In this document: positions 1 to 13,315 of the stretch, piece after piece
Numbering within the stretch: position 1 is the stretch's first letter
Layout: each line of letters opens with the position of its first letter
Origin: Glandiceps talaboti
Lineage: Eukaryota > Hemichordata > Enteropneusta > Spengelidae
Reading direction: 5' to 3'
DNA length: 64,000 nt
NCBI RefSeq assembly: GCF_964340395.1
Contig: NC_135551.1
Span: 25,103,003-25,167,002 of the forward strand
Translations under genes and position numbers: made by a program
Notes under the pieces: generated by a model
What the model saw: only the letters and a program-made list of their open reading frames with translations
Databases searched by the model: none
What the model was told of the DNA's origin: nothing

Positions 1-75
1 TAGTATAATATAGTATATAGTATATAGCATAGCATAGTATATAGTATATAGTCTTGTATAGTTTATAGTATAGTA
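1..75. repeat. TATAG-rich simple repeat
   Basis: Irregular runs of TAGTATA/TAGCATA units fill the first 75 bases and run off the left edge. Low-complexity DNA, no coding content. Confidence 0.8.
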
Positions 76-1129
76 CCATACACTATTATAAGCCCAGTGG
101 ATGTATTTGTATAGAACAAAATGTTCACTTGGTAAGCCCACATAGGGCAAGTAAATAAATAAAACAAACTATACTATACTTTGTACTTGATCTTTTTTTC
201 ATTATCATTTGTGTCAATATGACTTGGAATGATTTAAACTTTTGAAACCCTAAAATTAGTGATACTTTTATGATATAACTAAGTTGTGTTTTACTTATGA
301 ATGGTGCTCTAAATGGCCTCCAAAAGGTGTTCATTTTTCAAAAGATCTTACCATGGGAGGGGGACACCCCCTCCCACTTGTATAGCATGCACGCATGGGC
401 ATAGCATGCACTTCTCCCGACACTTTTTCAAGTTCTCTCCCTACTTTGAAACTTACTGAAACCCCTAGGTTTACAATTATGTTAATTTCATTTCTAATAA
501 TGTACTTTATAATTAGCTGAATTAATCTATAATGATAATAGTTCACTCAATGTAAGAGATATCCTAGAACTTTTGGTTACTAAAACCATGAATATTTTGC
601 ACAGCTATGAACAGACAATCATACTTCTCATAGGGTTCCTGCCTAAAGAGCTTTATATATTGCAAGAAAGAACAAGAATATTTCTTGTCAACAGATGTGG
701 GGGGGGGGGGGGCAGTGTTTTTTTATTTGTCAGCAGGGGTGGGGTGAACAAAAAGTCAGCGTAAAATCTGATCGCTCCCTAAAATCAGTCTCATTCAACA
801 ACAAAAAATAAAACTGAATCAAATAAAATGAAATCATTCACCACTTACATGCTAGCTTCACTCTGTGTATAACATGTAAAATTGTCAGATATATAGAAGT
901 CCACACTGGTTTTCTGTTCATTTTACATTTTATTACTTATTAATATTATCCATGATTTAAGTTATATGACTATATCTCTTTGCAATATCCAAAATTTTTC
1001 TAATGACAAAAGATTGTGTCTTTTAACATTCTCATTTAACAAGTGCTTGAAGTACAAATTACAAAAACACGTGTGTTTACACCAACGAAGAGAGCCAAGA
1101 GACAAGATTAAACAAAATTCACATTTTTA
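76..1129. other. Gene-free AT-rich stretch
   Basis: No reading frame here resembles a known protein and no splice-flanked exon was found. It contains one G homopolymer run near 699-712. Short frames at 125-764 are random-looking. Confidence 0.5.
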
Positions 1130-1340
1130 TACCTAATTTTCATGTCACTGATGAGATCATCATATGCTTAACACTTCTTCATCTATATACCCCAAGAGCC
1201 ATTCAAATTAATTTCCAGCTCATTACTTTTGGAATTAAAGATTATTTTACCAAAAAGACACATTTTAGCCATAATTTGCATATCAATAATGGAATCATCA
1301 TGTTCTGAATAATTCTTAAAGCAATAAAAAAAAATAATTG
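1130..1340 (+). repeat. Interspersed repeat family R, truncated copy
   Basis: Matches the middle of the longer copies at 1635-2525 and 33365-34300. Shared phrases include the 'atacctaattt' segment, 'gatgagatcat', 'ggaattaaag' and 'ttagccataatttgcat'. It is truncated at both ends. I see no coding capacity. Confidence 0.6.
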
Positions 1341-1634
1341 TTTGATTCCGGTTATCTGACCCTGCCTAGTTTTTCACTGCCGACCCTAACCTTTTTATTA
1401 ACAAGTTCAAGAAAAAAATTGTAACATCACAAAAATTATGAAGTCTCGCAAGAATTGGTGGATGCACAAACTGACATCAATTTAAAAAGACAATATAAAA
1501 CTTTTCTTCCAAAATGTAATGACTGTACATCTGATGAGAAGAAACCAAAAACAGAGAGCATATGGAGAACAATGAAAAACATAACTACCTCAGATATGAA
1601 AAAAAATATTTAGAAAAAAAGAAATATAAAATGG

Positions 1635-2525
1635 CATTGTAGCACAACTATTGTTTTCCAAAATACTGCCAATGGCGATGTAGCACAACTGTAGTTTTTT
1701 AAAATATTTATCCATATGGTAGTCCATTCTAAAAATAGGTGTTCATTTGTTGAATGACTATCCAGTTGCCTATCCAAACATGTTATGTTTGTCACATATG
1801 TGATTATTGGGCTGTTGCCATGGGCGGGGCCACTGTTGCTAGGGATATTTGCATACATTTTTTGAATGTTTACTAACTGCCTACCAGATGGTGTTCTTAT
1901 TTAACCAAAATATACTGCCATTTGGTTGTTGCTAAGGCCATGGTCATGGTTGCTAGGGCCAATTGTGTCAAACTATTCTAAAGGAAATCTGCAGAACAAC
2001 ACTTCTAGAACCATCTCACCAAATTTCAGTTTCCCTGACCAAGTACTTTTTGAGATATAAATTTTTGACCAATTTACATGTTTACACCTAATTTGGATGT
2101 TACTGATGAGATCATTATATGCTTAATATTTCTTCATCTATACACCAGCAGATACATCCCTGTTAAAAGTTCAGCCCAATCTACTGAGTAGTTTTGGAAT
2201 TGTAGGTTTTTAACCAAAAAGCCCTACTTTGCATATTACACATGGAAACATCATGTCATGAACAAATCTTAATTTACACACCCCTGAGAATGTTCCCACC
2301 AAATTTCAGGCCAATCTGCCCAGTAGTTTTGTAGTTTAAATTCTTTGACAAAAATCACATTTTTGACCCAAAACCCATATATCTGATGTGATCATTTTCA
2401 TTTGAACAATTTCACTACAAGACATCCAATATAACATGACCACCAAGTATCAAAGAAATCGGACTGCAGTTTTCGACTAAGTTGTTTACACACACACACA
2501 CACACACACACACTCTTCATTTCAA
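1635..2525 (+). repeat. Interspersed repeat family R, long copy
   Basis: About 0.9 kb, alignable by eye along most of its length with 33365-34300. It begins near 'tgtagcacaact', passes through 'ggttgttgctaagg' and two 'caaatttcag...ccaatct' blocks, and ends in a CA dinucleotide tail at 2491-2512. A 3' microsatellite tail suggests a retroposed or terminally slipped element. No protein is encoded. The class is unknown to me. Confidence 0.65.
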
Positions 2526-2829
2526 TTGTATTAAAAATGTTCAAAATAGAGCTCATGTCCTTGTGCACAACTAATTGATTTAAGATCTAAATTTCTGTTT
2601 TACTACACATAGAGTCTGAAGTTATTTTTTTTCTCTTAGAGACGAGCAAAACAACAGCTTCTTTGAATAGGACATCTGTTATGTACTGTGTAACAAACCT
2701 GTAAGAGATAAGAAAGTTAACAAAGGATTAATACATTTATTGTTCAACTCTAAAACTTGCAAATATTTATGGTCAAAGTATTGGTGTAGTATTTGATCAT
2801 GATTTCTTTTGCTAGTTATGTTTCTGTTA
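2526..2829. other. Gene-free spacer between repeat R and the satellite
   Basis: AT-rich single-copy-looking DNA. I see no exon, RNA gene or repeat. Confidence 0.4.
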
Positions 2830-5800
2830 AATGAGATTTGGAAAAGAGCAAAGTTTGCAAGGCTAGGTACATGTAACTCTGGTGTCCGGTCTCAGTTACA
2901 TGTACATGCTAAAAATCAAAATGGCGGACATTTTTCTAATAAATTTTAGTAGTTTAGTCTAAGATGGATAGAAATAGGTGAAAAACAGTGACAGTGTTAT
3001 TGTAGCATGATTCAATTTGGAAAGGAGTATAGTTTGTAAGGTTAGGTAACTCTGGTGTCTGGTCTCCTAGTTACATGCTAAAAATCAAAATGGCTGACAT
3101 TTTTCTAACAAATTTTAGTAGTTTAGTCTAAGATGGATAGAAATAGGTGAAAAACAGTGACAGTGTTATTGTAGCATGATTCAATTTGGAAAGGAGTATA
3201 GTTTGTAAGGTTAGGTAACTCTGGTGTCTGGTCTCCTAGTTACATGCTAAAAATCAAAATGGCGGACATTTTTCTAACAAATTTTAGTAGTTTAGTCTAA
3301 GATGGATAGAAATAGGTGAAAAACAGTGACAGTGTTATTGTAGCATGATTCAATTTGGAAAGGAGTATAGTTTGTAAGGTTAGGTAACTCTGGTGTCTGG
3401 TCTCCTAGTTACATGCTAAAAATCAAAATGGCGGACATTTTTCTAACAAATTTTAGTAGTTTAGTCTAAGATGGATAGAAATAGGTGAAAAACAGTGACA
3501 GTGTTATTGTAGCATGATTCAATTTGGAAAGGAGTATAGTTTGTAAGGTTAGGTAACTCTGGTGTCTGGTCTCCTAGTTACATGCTAAAAATCAAAATGG
3601 CGGACATTTTTCTAATAAATTTTAGTAGTTTAGTCTAAGATGGATAGAAATAGGTGAAAAACAGTGACAGTGTTATTGTAGCATGATTCAATTTGGAAAG
3701 GAGTATAGTTTGTAAGGTTAGGTAACTCTGGTGTCTGGTCTCCTAGTTACATGCTAAAAATCAAAATGGCGGACATTTTTCTAATAAATTTTAGTAGTTT
3801 AGTCTAAGATGGATAGAAATAGGTGAAAAACAGTGACAGTGTTATTGTAGCATGATTCAATTTGGAAAGGAGTATAGTTTGTAAGGCTAGGTAACTCTGG
3901 TGTCTGGTCTCCTAGTTACATGCTAAAAATCAAAATGGCTGACATTTTTCTAACAAATTTTAGTAGTTTAGTCTAAGATGGATAGAAATAGGTAAAAAAC
4001 AGTGACAGTGTTATTGTAGCATGAATGAATTTGGAAAAGAGTATAGTTTGTAAGGCTAGGTAACTCTGGTGTCTGGTCTCCTAGTTACATGCTAAAAATC
4101 AAAATGGCGGACATTTTTCTAATAAATTTTAGTAGTTTAGTCTAAGATGGATAGAAATAGGTGAAAAACAGTGACAGTGTTATTGTAGCATGAATGAATT
4201 TGGAAAGGGGTATAGTTTGTAAGGCTAGGTAACTCTGGTGTCTGGTCTCCTAGTTACATGCTAAAAATCAAAATGGCGGACATTTTTCTAATAAATTTTA
4301 GTAGTTTAGTCTAAGATGGATAGAAATAGGTGAAAAACAGTGACAGTGTTATTGTAGCATGAATGAATTTGGAAAGGAGTATAGTTTGTAAGGCTAGGTA
4401 ACTCTGGTGTCTGGTCTCCTAGTTACATGCTAAAAATCAAAATGGCTGACATTTTTCTAACAAATTTTAGTAGTTTAGTCTAAGATGGATAGAAATAGGT
4501 GAAAAACAGTGACAGTGTTATTGTAGCATGATTCAATTTGGAAAGGAGTATAGTTTGTAAGGTTAGGTAACTCTGGTGTCTGGTCTCCTAGTTACATGCT
4601 AAAAATCAAAATGGCGGACATTTTTCTAATAAATTTTAGTAGTTTAGTCTAAGATGGATAGAAATAGGTGAAAAACAGTGACAGTGTTATTGTAGCATGA
4701 TTCAATTTGGAAAGGAGTATAGTTTGTAAGGTTAGGTAACTCTGGTGTCTGGTCTCCTAGTTACATGCTAAAAATCAAAATGGCTGACATTTTTCTAACA
4801 AATTTTAGTAGTTTAGTCTAAGATGGATAGAAATAGGTGAAAAACAGTGACAGTGTTATTGTAGCATGATTCAATTTGGAAAGGAGTATAGTTTGTAAGG
4901 TTAGGTAACTCTGGTGTCTGGTCTCCTAGTTACATGCTAAAAATCAAAATGGCGGACATTTTTCTAACAAATTTTAGTAGTTTAGTCTAAGATGGATAGA
5001 AATAGGTGAAAAACAGTGACAGTGTTATTGTAGCATGATTCAATTTGGAAAGGAGTATAGTTTGTAAGGTTAGGTAACTCTGGTGTCTGGTCTCCTAGTT
5101 ACATGCTAAAAATCAAAATGGCTGACATTTTTCTAACAAATTTTAGTAGTTTAGTCTAAGATGGATAGAAATAGGTAAAAAACAGTGACAGTGTTATTGT
5201 AGCATGAATGAATTTGGAAAAGAGTATAGTTTGTAAGGCTAGGTAACTCTGGTGTCTGGTCTCCTAGTTACATGCTAAAAATCAAAATGGCTGACATTTT
5301 TCTAACAAATTTTAGTAGTTTAGTCTAAGATGGATAGAAATAGGTGAAAAACAGTGACAGTGTTATTGTAGCATGATTCAATTTGGAAAGGAGTATAGTT
5401 TGTAAGGTTAGGTAACTCTGGTGTCTGGTCTCCTAGTTACATGCTAAAAATCAAAATGGCGGACATTTTTCTAATAAATTTTAGTAGTTTAGTCTAAGAT
5501 GGATAGAAATAGGTGAAAAACAGTGACAGTGTTATTGTAGCATGATTCAATTTGGAAAGGAGTATAGTTTGTAAGGTTAGGTAACTCTGGTGTCTGGTCT
5601 CCTAGTTACATGCTAAAAATCAAAATGGCGGACATTTTTCTAATAAATTTTAGTAGTTTAGTCTAAGATGGATAGAAATAGGTGAAAAACAGTGACAGTG
5701 TTATTGTAGCATGAATGAATTTGGAAAGGAGTATAGTTTGTAAGGCTAGGTAACTCTGGTGTCTGGTCTCCTAGTTACATGCTAAAAATCAAAATGGCTG

Positions 5801-8800
5801 ACATTTTTCTAACAAATTTTAGTAGTTTAGTCTAAGATGGATAGAAATAGGTAAAAAACAGTGACAGTGTTATTGTAGCATGAATGAATTTGGAAAAGAG
5901 TATAGTTTGTAAGGCTAGGTAACTCTGGTGTCTGGTCTCCTAGTTACATGCTAAAAATCAAAATGGCTGACATTTTTCTAACAAATTTTAGTAGTTTAGT
6001 CTAAGATGGATAGAAATAGGTGAAAAACAGTGACAGTGTTATTGTAGCATGATTCAATTTGGAAAGGAGTATAGTTTGTAAGGTTAGGTAACTCTGGTGT
6101 CTGGTCTCCTAGTTACATGCTAAAAATCAAAATGGCGGACATTTTTCTAACAAATTTTAGTAGTTTAGTCTAAGATGGATAGAAATAGGTGAAAAACAGT
6201 GACAGTGTTATTGTAGCATGATTCAATTTGGAAAGGAGTATAGTTTGTAAGGTTAGGTAACTCTGGTGTCTGGTCTCCTAGTTACATGCTAAAAATCAAA
6301 ATGGCGGACATTTTTCTAATAAATTTTAGTAGTTTAGTCTAAGATGGATAGAAATAGGTGAAAAACAGTGACAGTGTTATTGTAGCATGATTCAATTTGG
6401 AAAGGAGTATAGTTTGTAAGGTTAGGTAACTCTGGTGTCTGGTCTCCTAGTTACATGCTAAAAATCAAAATGGCGGACATTTTTCTAATAAATTTTAGTA
6501 GTTTAGTCTAAGATGGATAGAAATAGGTGAAAAACAGTGACAGTGTTATTGTAGCATGAATGAATTTGGAAAGGAGTATAGTTTGTAAGGCTAGGTAACT
6601 CTGGTGTCTGGTCTCCTAGTTACATGCTAAAAATCAAAATGGCGGACATTTTTCTAATAAATTTTAGTAGTTTAGTCTAAGATGGATAGAAATAGGTGAA
6701 AAACAGTGACAGTGTTATTGTAGCATGAATGAATTTGGAAAGGAGTATAGTTTGTAAGGCTAGGTAACTCTGGTGTCTGGTCTCCTAGTTACATGCTAAA
6801 AATCAAAATGGCTGACATTTTTCTAACAAATTTTAGTAGTTTAGTCTAAGATGGATAGAAATAGGTAAAAAACAGTGACAGTGTTATTGTAGCATGAATG
6901 AATTTGGAAAAGAGTATAGTTTGTAAGGCTAGGTAACTCTGGTGTCTGGTCTCCTAGTTACATGCTAAAAATCAAAATGGCTGACATTTTTCTAACAAAT
7001 TTTAGTAGTTTAGTCTAAGATGGATAGAAATAGGTGAAAAACAGTGACAGTGTTATTGTAGCATGATTCAATTTGGAAAGGAGTATAGTTTGTAAGGTTA
7101 GGTAACTCTGGTGTCTGGTCTCCTAGTTACATGCTAAAAATCAAAATGGCGGACATTTTTCTAACAAATTTTAGTAGTTTAGTCTAAGATGGATAGAAAT
7201 AGGTGAAAAACAGTGACAGTGTTATTGTAGCATGATTCAATTTGGAAAGGAGTATAGTTTGTAAGGTTAGGTAACTCTGGTGTCTGGTCTCCTAGTTACA
7301 TGCTAAAAATCAAAATGGCTGACATTTTTCTAATAAATTTTAGTAGTTTAGTCTAAGATGGATAGAAATAGGTGAAAAACAGTGACAGTGTTATTGTAGC
7401 ATGATTCAATTTGGAAAGGAGTATAGTTTGTAAGGCTAGGTAACTCTGGTGTCTGGTCTCCTAGTTACATGCTAAAAATCAAAATGGCTGACATTTTTCT
7501 AACAAATTTTAGTAGTTTAGTCTAAGATGGATAGAAATAGGTGAAAAACAGTGACAGTGTTATTGTAGCATGATTCAATTTGGAAAGGAGTATAGTTTGT
7601 AAGGTTAGGTAACTCTGGTGTCTGGTCTCCTAGTTACATGCTAAAAATCAAAATGGCTGACATTTTTCTAACAAATTTTAGTAGTTTAGTCTAAGATGGA
7701 TAGAAATAGGTGAAAAACAGTGACAGTGTTATTGTAGCATGATTCAATTTGGAAAGGAGTATAGTTTGTAAGGTTAGGTAACTCTGGTGTCTGGTCTCCT
7801 AGTTACATGCTAAAAATCAAAATGGCGGACATTTTTCTAATAAATTTTAGTAGTTTAGTCTAAGATGGATAGAAATAGGTGAAAAACAGTGACAGTGTTA
7901 TTGTAGCATGATTCAATTTGGAAAGGAGTATAGTTTGTAAGGTTAGGTAACTCTGGTGTCTGGTCTCCTAGTTACATGCTAAAAATCAAAATGGCGGACA
8001 TTTTTCTATCAAATTTTAGTAGTTTAGTCTAAGATGGATAGAAATAGGTAAAAAACAGTGACAGTGTTATTGTAGCATGAATGAATTTGGAAAAGAGTAT
8101 AGTTTGTAAGGCTAGGTAACTCTGGTGTCTGGTCTCCTAGTTACATGCTAAAAATCAAAATGGCTGACATTTTTCTAACAAATTTTAGTAGTTTAGTCTA
8201 AGATGGATAGAAATAGGTGAAAAACAGTGACAGTGTTATTGTAGCATGAATGAATTTGGAAAGGAGTATAGTTTGTAAGGTTAGGTAACTCTGGTGTCTG
8301 GTCTCCTAGTTACATGCTAAAAATCAAAATGGCGGACATTTTTCTAATAAATTTTAGTAGTTTAGTCTAAGATGGATAGAAGTAGGTGAGAAACAGTGAC
8401 AGTGTTGTTGTAGCATGATTCAATTTGGAAAGGAGCATAGTTTGTAAGGTTAGGTAACTCTGGTGTCTGGTCTCCTAGTTACATGCTAAAAATCAAAATG
8501 GCTGACATTTTTCTAATAAATTTTAGTAGTTTAGTCTAAGATGGATAGAAATAGGTGAAAAACAGTGACAGTGTTGTTGTAGCATGATTCAATTTGGAAA
8601 GGAGCATAGTTTGTAAGTCTAGGTAACTCTGGTGTCTGGTCTCCTAGTTACATGCTAAAAATCAAAATGGCGGACATTTTTGTAATAAATTTTAATAGTT
8701 TATACTAAGATGGATAGAAGTAGGTGAGAAACAGTGACAGTGTTGTTGTAGCATGAATGAATTTGGAATAGAGCATAGTTTGCAAGGCTAGGTATAACTC

Positions 8801-8975
8801 TGGTGTCTGGCCTCATACAAAAATGTAGTTACATTTGTACATGTTTAAAACGAAAATTGCGAACATTTTTGTAATAAATTTTAGTACTTTAGTCTAAGAT
8901 TGGTAAAGGAAGGTCAAAAACAAGGAAAGAGTTGATTTAGAATCCACCAGTTTGGAAAGAGCTTGTTTTGTCAAG
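2830..8975. repeat. 169-bp tandem satellite, about 36 units
   Basis: Head-to-tail units of 169 bp, highly similar in the centre and decayed at both edges (before about 2950 and after about 8600). Each unit carries 'ggtaactctggtgtctggtc', 'aaaatggc(g/t)gac' and 'tttagtctaagatgg'. Variants alternate between units: 'gattcaattt' versus 'aatgaattt', and 'ggcggac' versus 'ggctgac'. The rarer 'ggtaaaaaac' variant occurs near 3991, 5174, 5850, 6864 and 8047. These are spaced by about 7, 4, 6 and 7 units, which indicates multi-unit duplications. There are no unique spacers, so this is not a CRISPR array. Unit length is close to a nucleosome repeat. Confidence 0.95.
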
Positions 8976-8984
8976 AATGATAGC

Positions 8985-10090
8985 CCTGTGAAACTTACAA
9001 GTGTGTCTCTGAATTGTCTTTTATATGCTGATGAGTCTCTACCACTAGAAATTAAAGTTGAGTTGCAAAGTTGTTTATTTAAATTACATTATTTTGTACA
9101 AAGTAGAAAATAATAATCAACATTAAGAAATCAAGGTCATATGTAAATACAGGAAATCCAAATTTTATTTTTTATAATTTTACTCTCGACAATGTAAGCC
9201 TAAGAGAATACTGTTTTCTTGGTATCATTATTTCTTCTAACAGTAAATTTAAACAAAACCTCAATAACTTGAAGTTTAAATCCACGAGAGCTCTCTTAAG
9301 TTCATGTATAACTATTTCTTCTAACTAGAGTATTTCTATTGATGTGGCTTTAGATCTCTTTGATTGTTTAATTGTTGCTATTGTGACTTACAGATGTGAA
9401 GTTTGGGGTTATGAAATTGAGAAATTTTCAGATTCTTGTTGATGTTTTTTTTTTCTTTTTATAGATTTCTACTTTGGGTTTCTTATAAGATATCAAGATG
9501 TGGTATTGTTGGAGAATTAGGTCATTTCCCCACTAATTTCACTGTAATTAAACTTCTGTTAAAGTATTGGTATAGATTAATTGTCGATGGACAATTTATT
9601 GTGAGCAGCCTACATTTGTTCTATGTGTTATTCAACATGGGGTATTTATATTTTATTATTAGAAACTTACTTGTTAAATATAATGAGAACAGTGTGTGGT
9701 CAAATCTTTGCAGGTTTAATTATACTAGGAAGGTTCATCATAATTTTATGACTTATGTCTAGAATTTTGTAATCATGGTACAGGGAATTACATAATGACA
9801 TTAGAAGAAAAAAGTACTAATAAAAACAAAATGAGAACATTTAGATTATTTAAAACAGCTTTTGGTTTTGAGAAACATCTTCTGCAAATTAAAAATCCAG
9901 TTGGTAGAAGACTAGTGACTAAATTTAGAATTTTGGATTATAATATTTATATTGAGTTGGGGAGATGGTGTACTCCTAAGATTCCTGTACATGATGAAAG
10001 AATCTTTAAATTTTGTCAAATTATGCGGTAGAAGATGAATTTCATCATTTCATGCTTTATTCTCATTATACAAATTAAAGAAAGGCACTT
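8985..10090 (+). pseudogene. Degenerate non-LTR retrotransposon (LINE) reverse-transcriptase 3' part
   Basis: Broken frames read like the back half of a LINE reverse transcriptase. The sequence 'LNCLLYADES' at about 9008-9037 is the catalytic Y-x-D-D box with its last Asp changed to Glu. Next come a 'YCFLGIIIS' block and 'VTYRCEVWGYE' near 9383-9418. A 'GELGHFP..' segment with 'KYW' lies at 9507-9573. The C-terminal end at 9795-10031 includes 'RTFRLFKTAF', 'KFRILDYNIYIELGRW' and a final cysteine. Stops and frame changes break it throughout, so it is dead. It directly abuts the satellite. Family (CR1/RTE-like) is inferred from motif order. Confidence 0.75.
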
Positions 10091-11925
10091 ATTCTTCTTC
10101 TTTTTCATTAGATAATTCAAATTTTCATTCAGTTTATGCATATTTTGACCTCAGATGATAGACTTCCTCTTGGAAACTTTCTAGTCGATGTAAACAGTGC
10201 TCCATCAGTTGGTTAAAAGAATATATTTTAATCATTTTATTTCTGCATGTTATTTTTGTATGCTTTACCATGCATGTAAAGATTGACTGTAGACACAGCT
10301 GAGAATACAGTACTACTACCAGTATCAATGTCTGTTGTTAAACTTCATGCTAGTCACTAGGAAAGCTCAGAAAACTGTCTATGTATACACAATCTTGCAT
10401 GGTTCTCTTCAAAACATCGTTCATTCCAACAGCTGTGTTTATTCAAAACTCATTATATGGCCCATTTTAAACCCACAGAATGTTAATTGTACTTGTGTCA
10501 ATTGCTTTGTACATTGTATTTTGAGCATAAAGATGCATTCATAATCATGTACGCATAATAAATGTTACACCTCGTTATCTTATCTTTATCTGTGTTTATG
10601 TGTTACAACTCAGAGTGAGACAATGCATAGGGATGGGTCTATACATGGATGTATCACTAATACATCCATGGTCTATACTAGCGACAAACACACTACTTTC
10701 TAAACTGCATGTCCTGCTTGATATTACGGGAAACGTTTCTGACAATGGAGAATCAGTCCCTTGTGACGTGAGCTAAGATTCTATTCAAGAATGCTATCTA
10801 TGATGATCATACAAAATAATGACGTTATTTGGGTATATACAATATTCAAAGTTATCGTTGCCGGCGATTGCTCCGGAATATTCAGCTGCCAATATTGATT
10901 GTTTTGTATTACGGTCGAAATAGAGTAGAATATTGCCATCATTGAATAGTGTATACTTATTAGCACACAATTACAAGTTGTTGTGATCCAGACACACGCA
11001 TAGTTTTTCTAATAATAGTGACACATGTACATTTTTGTCGATGAAAGAACAGGGGTCAACTTACCGTGAAAGTTCGCACTTGCACTACGCTCTCGCGATG
11101 TATACATCTAGACTGGAACACAGACAATTCTGTGACTTGAAGGAGCACTAGCACTGCACGTGAAGTACAAGTGACACATGTGCATGATGTGAATAACTAT
11201 ATACACAAACAAATTGTAACGTGTGCAAAATGCGCAGGCGTAAACCCGAATATGTATTAAACCAGACACAGGCGTTGTTTACCAGTCACATGCGTTACTG
11301 GCAACTCTCATGTCTGCAAACTCGACAACGCGCGTACTGCCTCTATCCTTCAAAGACATGAGACAGTGCCGACATCAACAATCCCATAATTCAATCTTGG
11401 CAGTGAATACGGAAGTGAATATTCGGTATGTATTGTTTGTCGTGCTAAAGTCTTATACGTTTGTAAGGTATTTGATGAAAAATCTCAGTAAATTCTTCAA
11501 TTTGTGGTAACACGAAATAGTAACACGTTTCGTTTCCACACATTTCTTTATTTTTTCCAAATGCTGAATCATATTTTTACTAGTATCGTAGCGTAGAATA
11601 GTAATCCACATTTATAAATTATATCGAAGTTCGTAACCATTATCAAGACTTCACGTTTAACGTTTGTAGTAGTACTCTCAGAACATGCTTTGTGGAGTTC
11701 TAGTGTGTAATTTCTATGAGTCACGAAATATCGTTGCGTGTGGTTGAAGTGGAAGTATGTGTTCATTGAAAAGCGCCCTCCAGCATGTTTGTGACAAATC
11801 TGAAACTCGGGTACAAGAAGTGTCAATTTAGGTAAAAAAAACTTACTGTGGTGGGCATGTTGTCGAAATCTATTGGGTGGATTGGGCGGAAATTGGATGG
11901 GAATGTTACTATAGGTGTTTGCTGA
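10091..11925. other. Gene-free stretch with a small palindrome
   Basis: No exon is recognised. A perfect short palindrome sits at about 10644-10671, with arms 'catggatgtat' and 'atacatccatg' around a short loop. A good minus-strand splice donor (G|GTAAGT) lies near 11064, which could end a 5' exon of an unseen transcript, but nothing else supports one. Confidence 0.4.
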
Positions 11926-12240
11926 TGCTTTTGAAGACATATTTACACAACTGGCCCTAGCAACCATGACCAAACCCTTGGCAACAGCCAAATGCCACTA
12001 TATTCTGCAAAAATAACATTATAGGGTAAACAATTAAATAACAATTCCAAAAATATATGCAAATATGCCTAGCAACAAGATCACACCAATAGCAACAGGC
12101 AAATGGTGGCATATATTGCATATGTAACAACAGGGCCCGATGGATCGATCAGCATGTGAATATGCACTTTGAAAATTGACACATTAACTGTACAGTTGTG
12201 CTAAAGTTAGTTTCCGATGACATAACATCTGAAAATGGGG
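11926..12240 (-). repeat. Interspersed repeat family R, inverted old copy
   Basis: Read on the minus strand it gives 'tggctgttgccaagg', 'gtcatggttgctagggcc', 'cttgttgctagg' and 'tagcacaactgtac' in the family's order. It is more diverged than the copies at 1635 and 33365. Another fragment of its 5' end lies near 12655-12690. Confidence 0.55.
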
Positions 12241-13315
12241 TATGTAGGTCAGAATTTAACTTCAAATTTTTTATTTTTTATTTTTTTTATTTTATTTTTT
12301 TTTCTGAGAGCCAAATGCTTCAACCCAAAGACAATATACCTGTTGGTCATCATATATCTGTGTAAGGTATAAAAGAATTGAAGAAAATGAAAACAATTGT
12401 ATGTGAAGGAGATAAACACAATATGCAGACTGTACTGTGTAAATTCAACTTACAGTCTTAAAATACTTGGTTACCTATCTTGGGAATGAGGTTTATCAAC
12501 AGAAATGACCAAAGATACTTTGGCAAGAAAAGTTACACGGGCAATACAAGTAAATTTTCGTAACTTTTCCTTTTTGAATGTTAAAAAAATGTTAAGGGTT
12601 GGCAACGTATGCTAGGGTCAGTTGGGTTATTGGAAACACACAATTGTTATATTTGGCGTAAACTGTACCGTTGTGCTACAATGCCATTTCTTGCCATTTA
12701 TACTATACAAAGCATGTACTTACAAATGTAATAACTGATGGGGGGGGGGGGGGGTTCAACTGCCACAGATGACAATATCATTATGGGTAGGATCTTAGTG
12801 AAAGTGATGTTTTTCCAATGTCTCCAAGTATGAGAATTAAGTGGTCTGCTTTTCAGTAAAAAGGAGGTAGGTAGTACTTAGTAGTAGCGTGGTTAGTATT
12901 GTTCCAGTGCTGTGTAGTGAAATTTTTAGCTAGGTTTAAGTTATGACAGTACTATTACACATGCAAAGGGCTGTTGTGACTGGTCTTTGTCTGGTTATTA
13001 TAGACAGCTGGGTGTGACAAAGAGTTCCTTTCTTTTTTCCAAATGTGGTGGGACTGCACTTTTGGGTTTCCACCCCACCCCACCCCTTGTAAGTTTACCC
13101 AATCCTCTGTAATCTTATGCACTTTCAGAGACTGTAATAGAATTGTTTGCTCCCTAGGAAGCAGAAGTAATATGAAAGGTTATAAAGGGCATAATGTGCC
13201 ACTATAGGTACATGTCAGGGGTACTAATTGTAAAGAGCTGCAATATAAAAGCTATATTAGTATTATTTTGTTATTTCAGTGAATGTCGTAATACACAGTA
13301 GTTGCCGTTAAAAAG
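12241..13315. other. Upstream region of the ankyrin-MYND gene
   Basis: Contains poly-T/A stretches and a G homopolymer run near 12739-12755. 'ttatttcag' at 13271-13279 looks like a splice acceptor 36 bases before the start codon. The gene probably has an untranslated first exon further left, but I could not locate that exon or its promoter. Confidence 0.45.

Noticed and set aside
2830-8975. CRISPR-like array
   Set aside because: Units are continuous 169-bp tandem copies with no unique spacers, and the context is eukaryotic.
11569-11991. 140-residue minus-strand reading frame
   Set aside because: It begins inside an inverted copy of repeat family R and has no recognisable domain or splice support.
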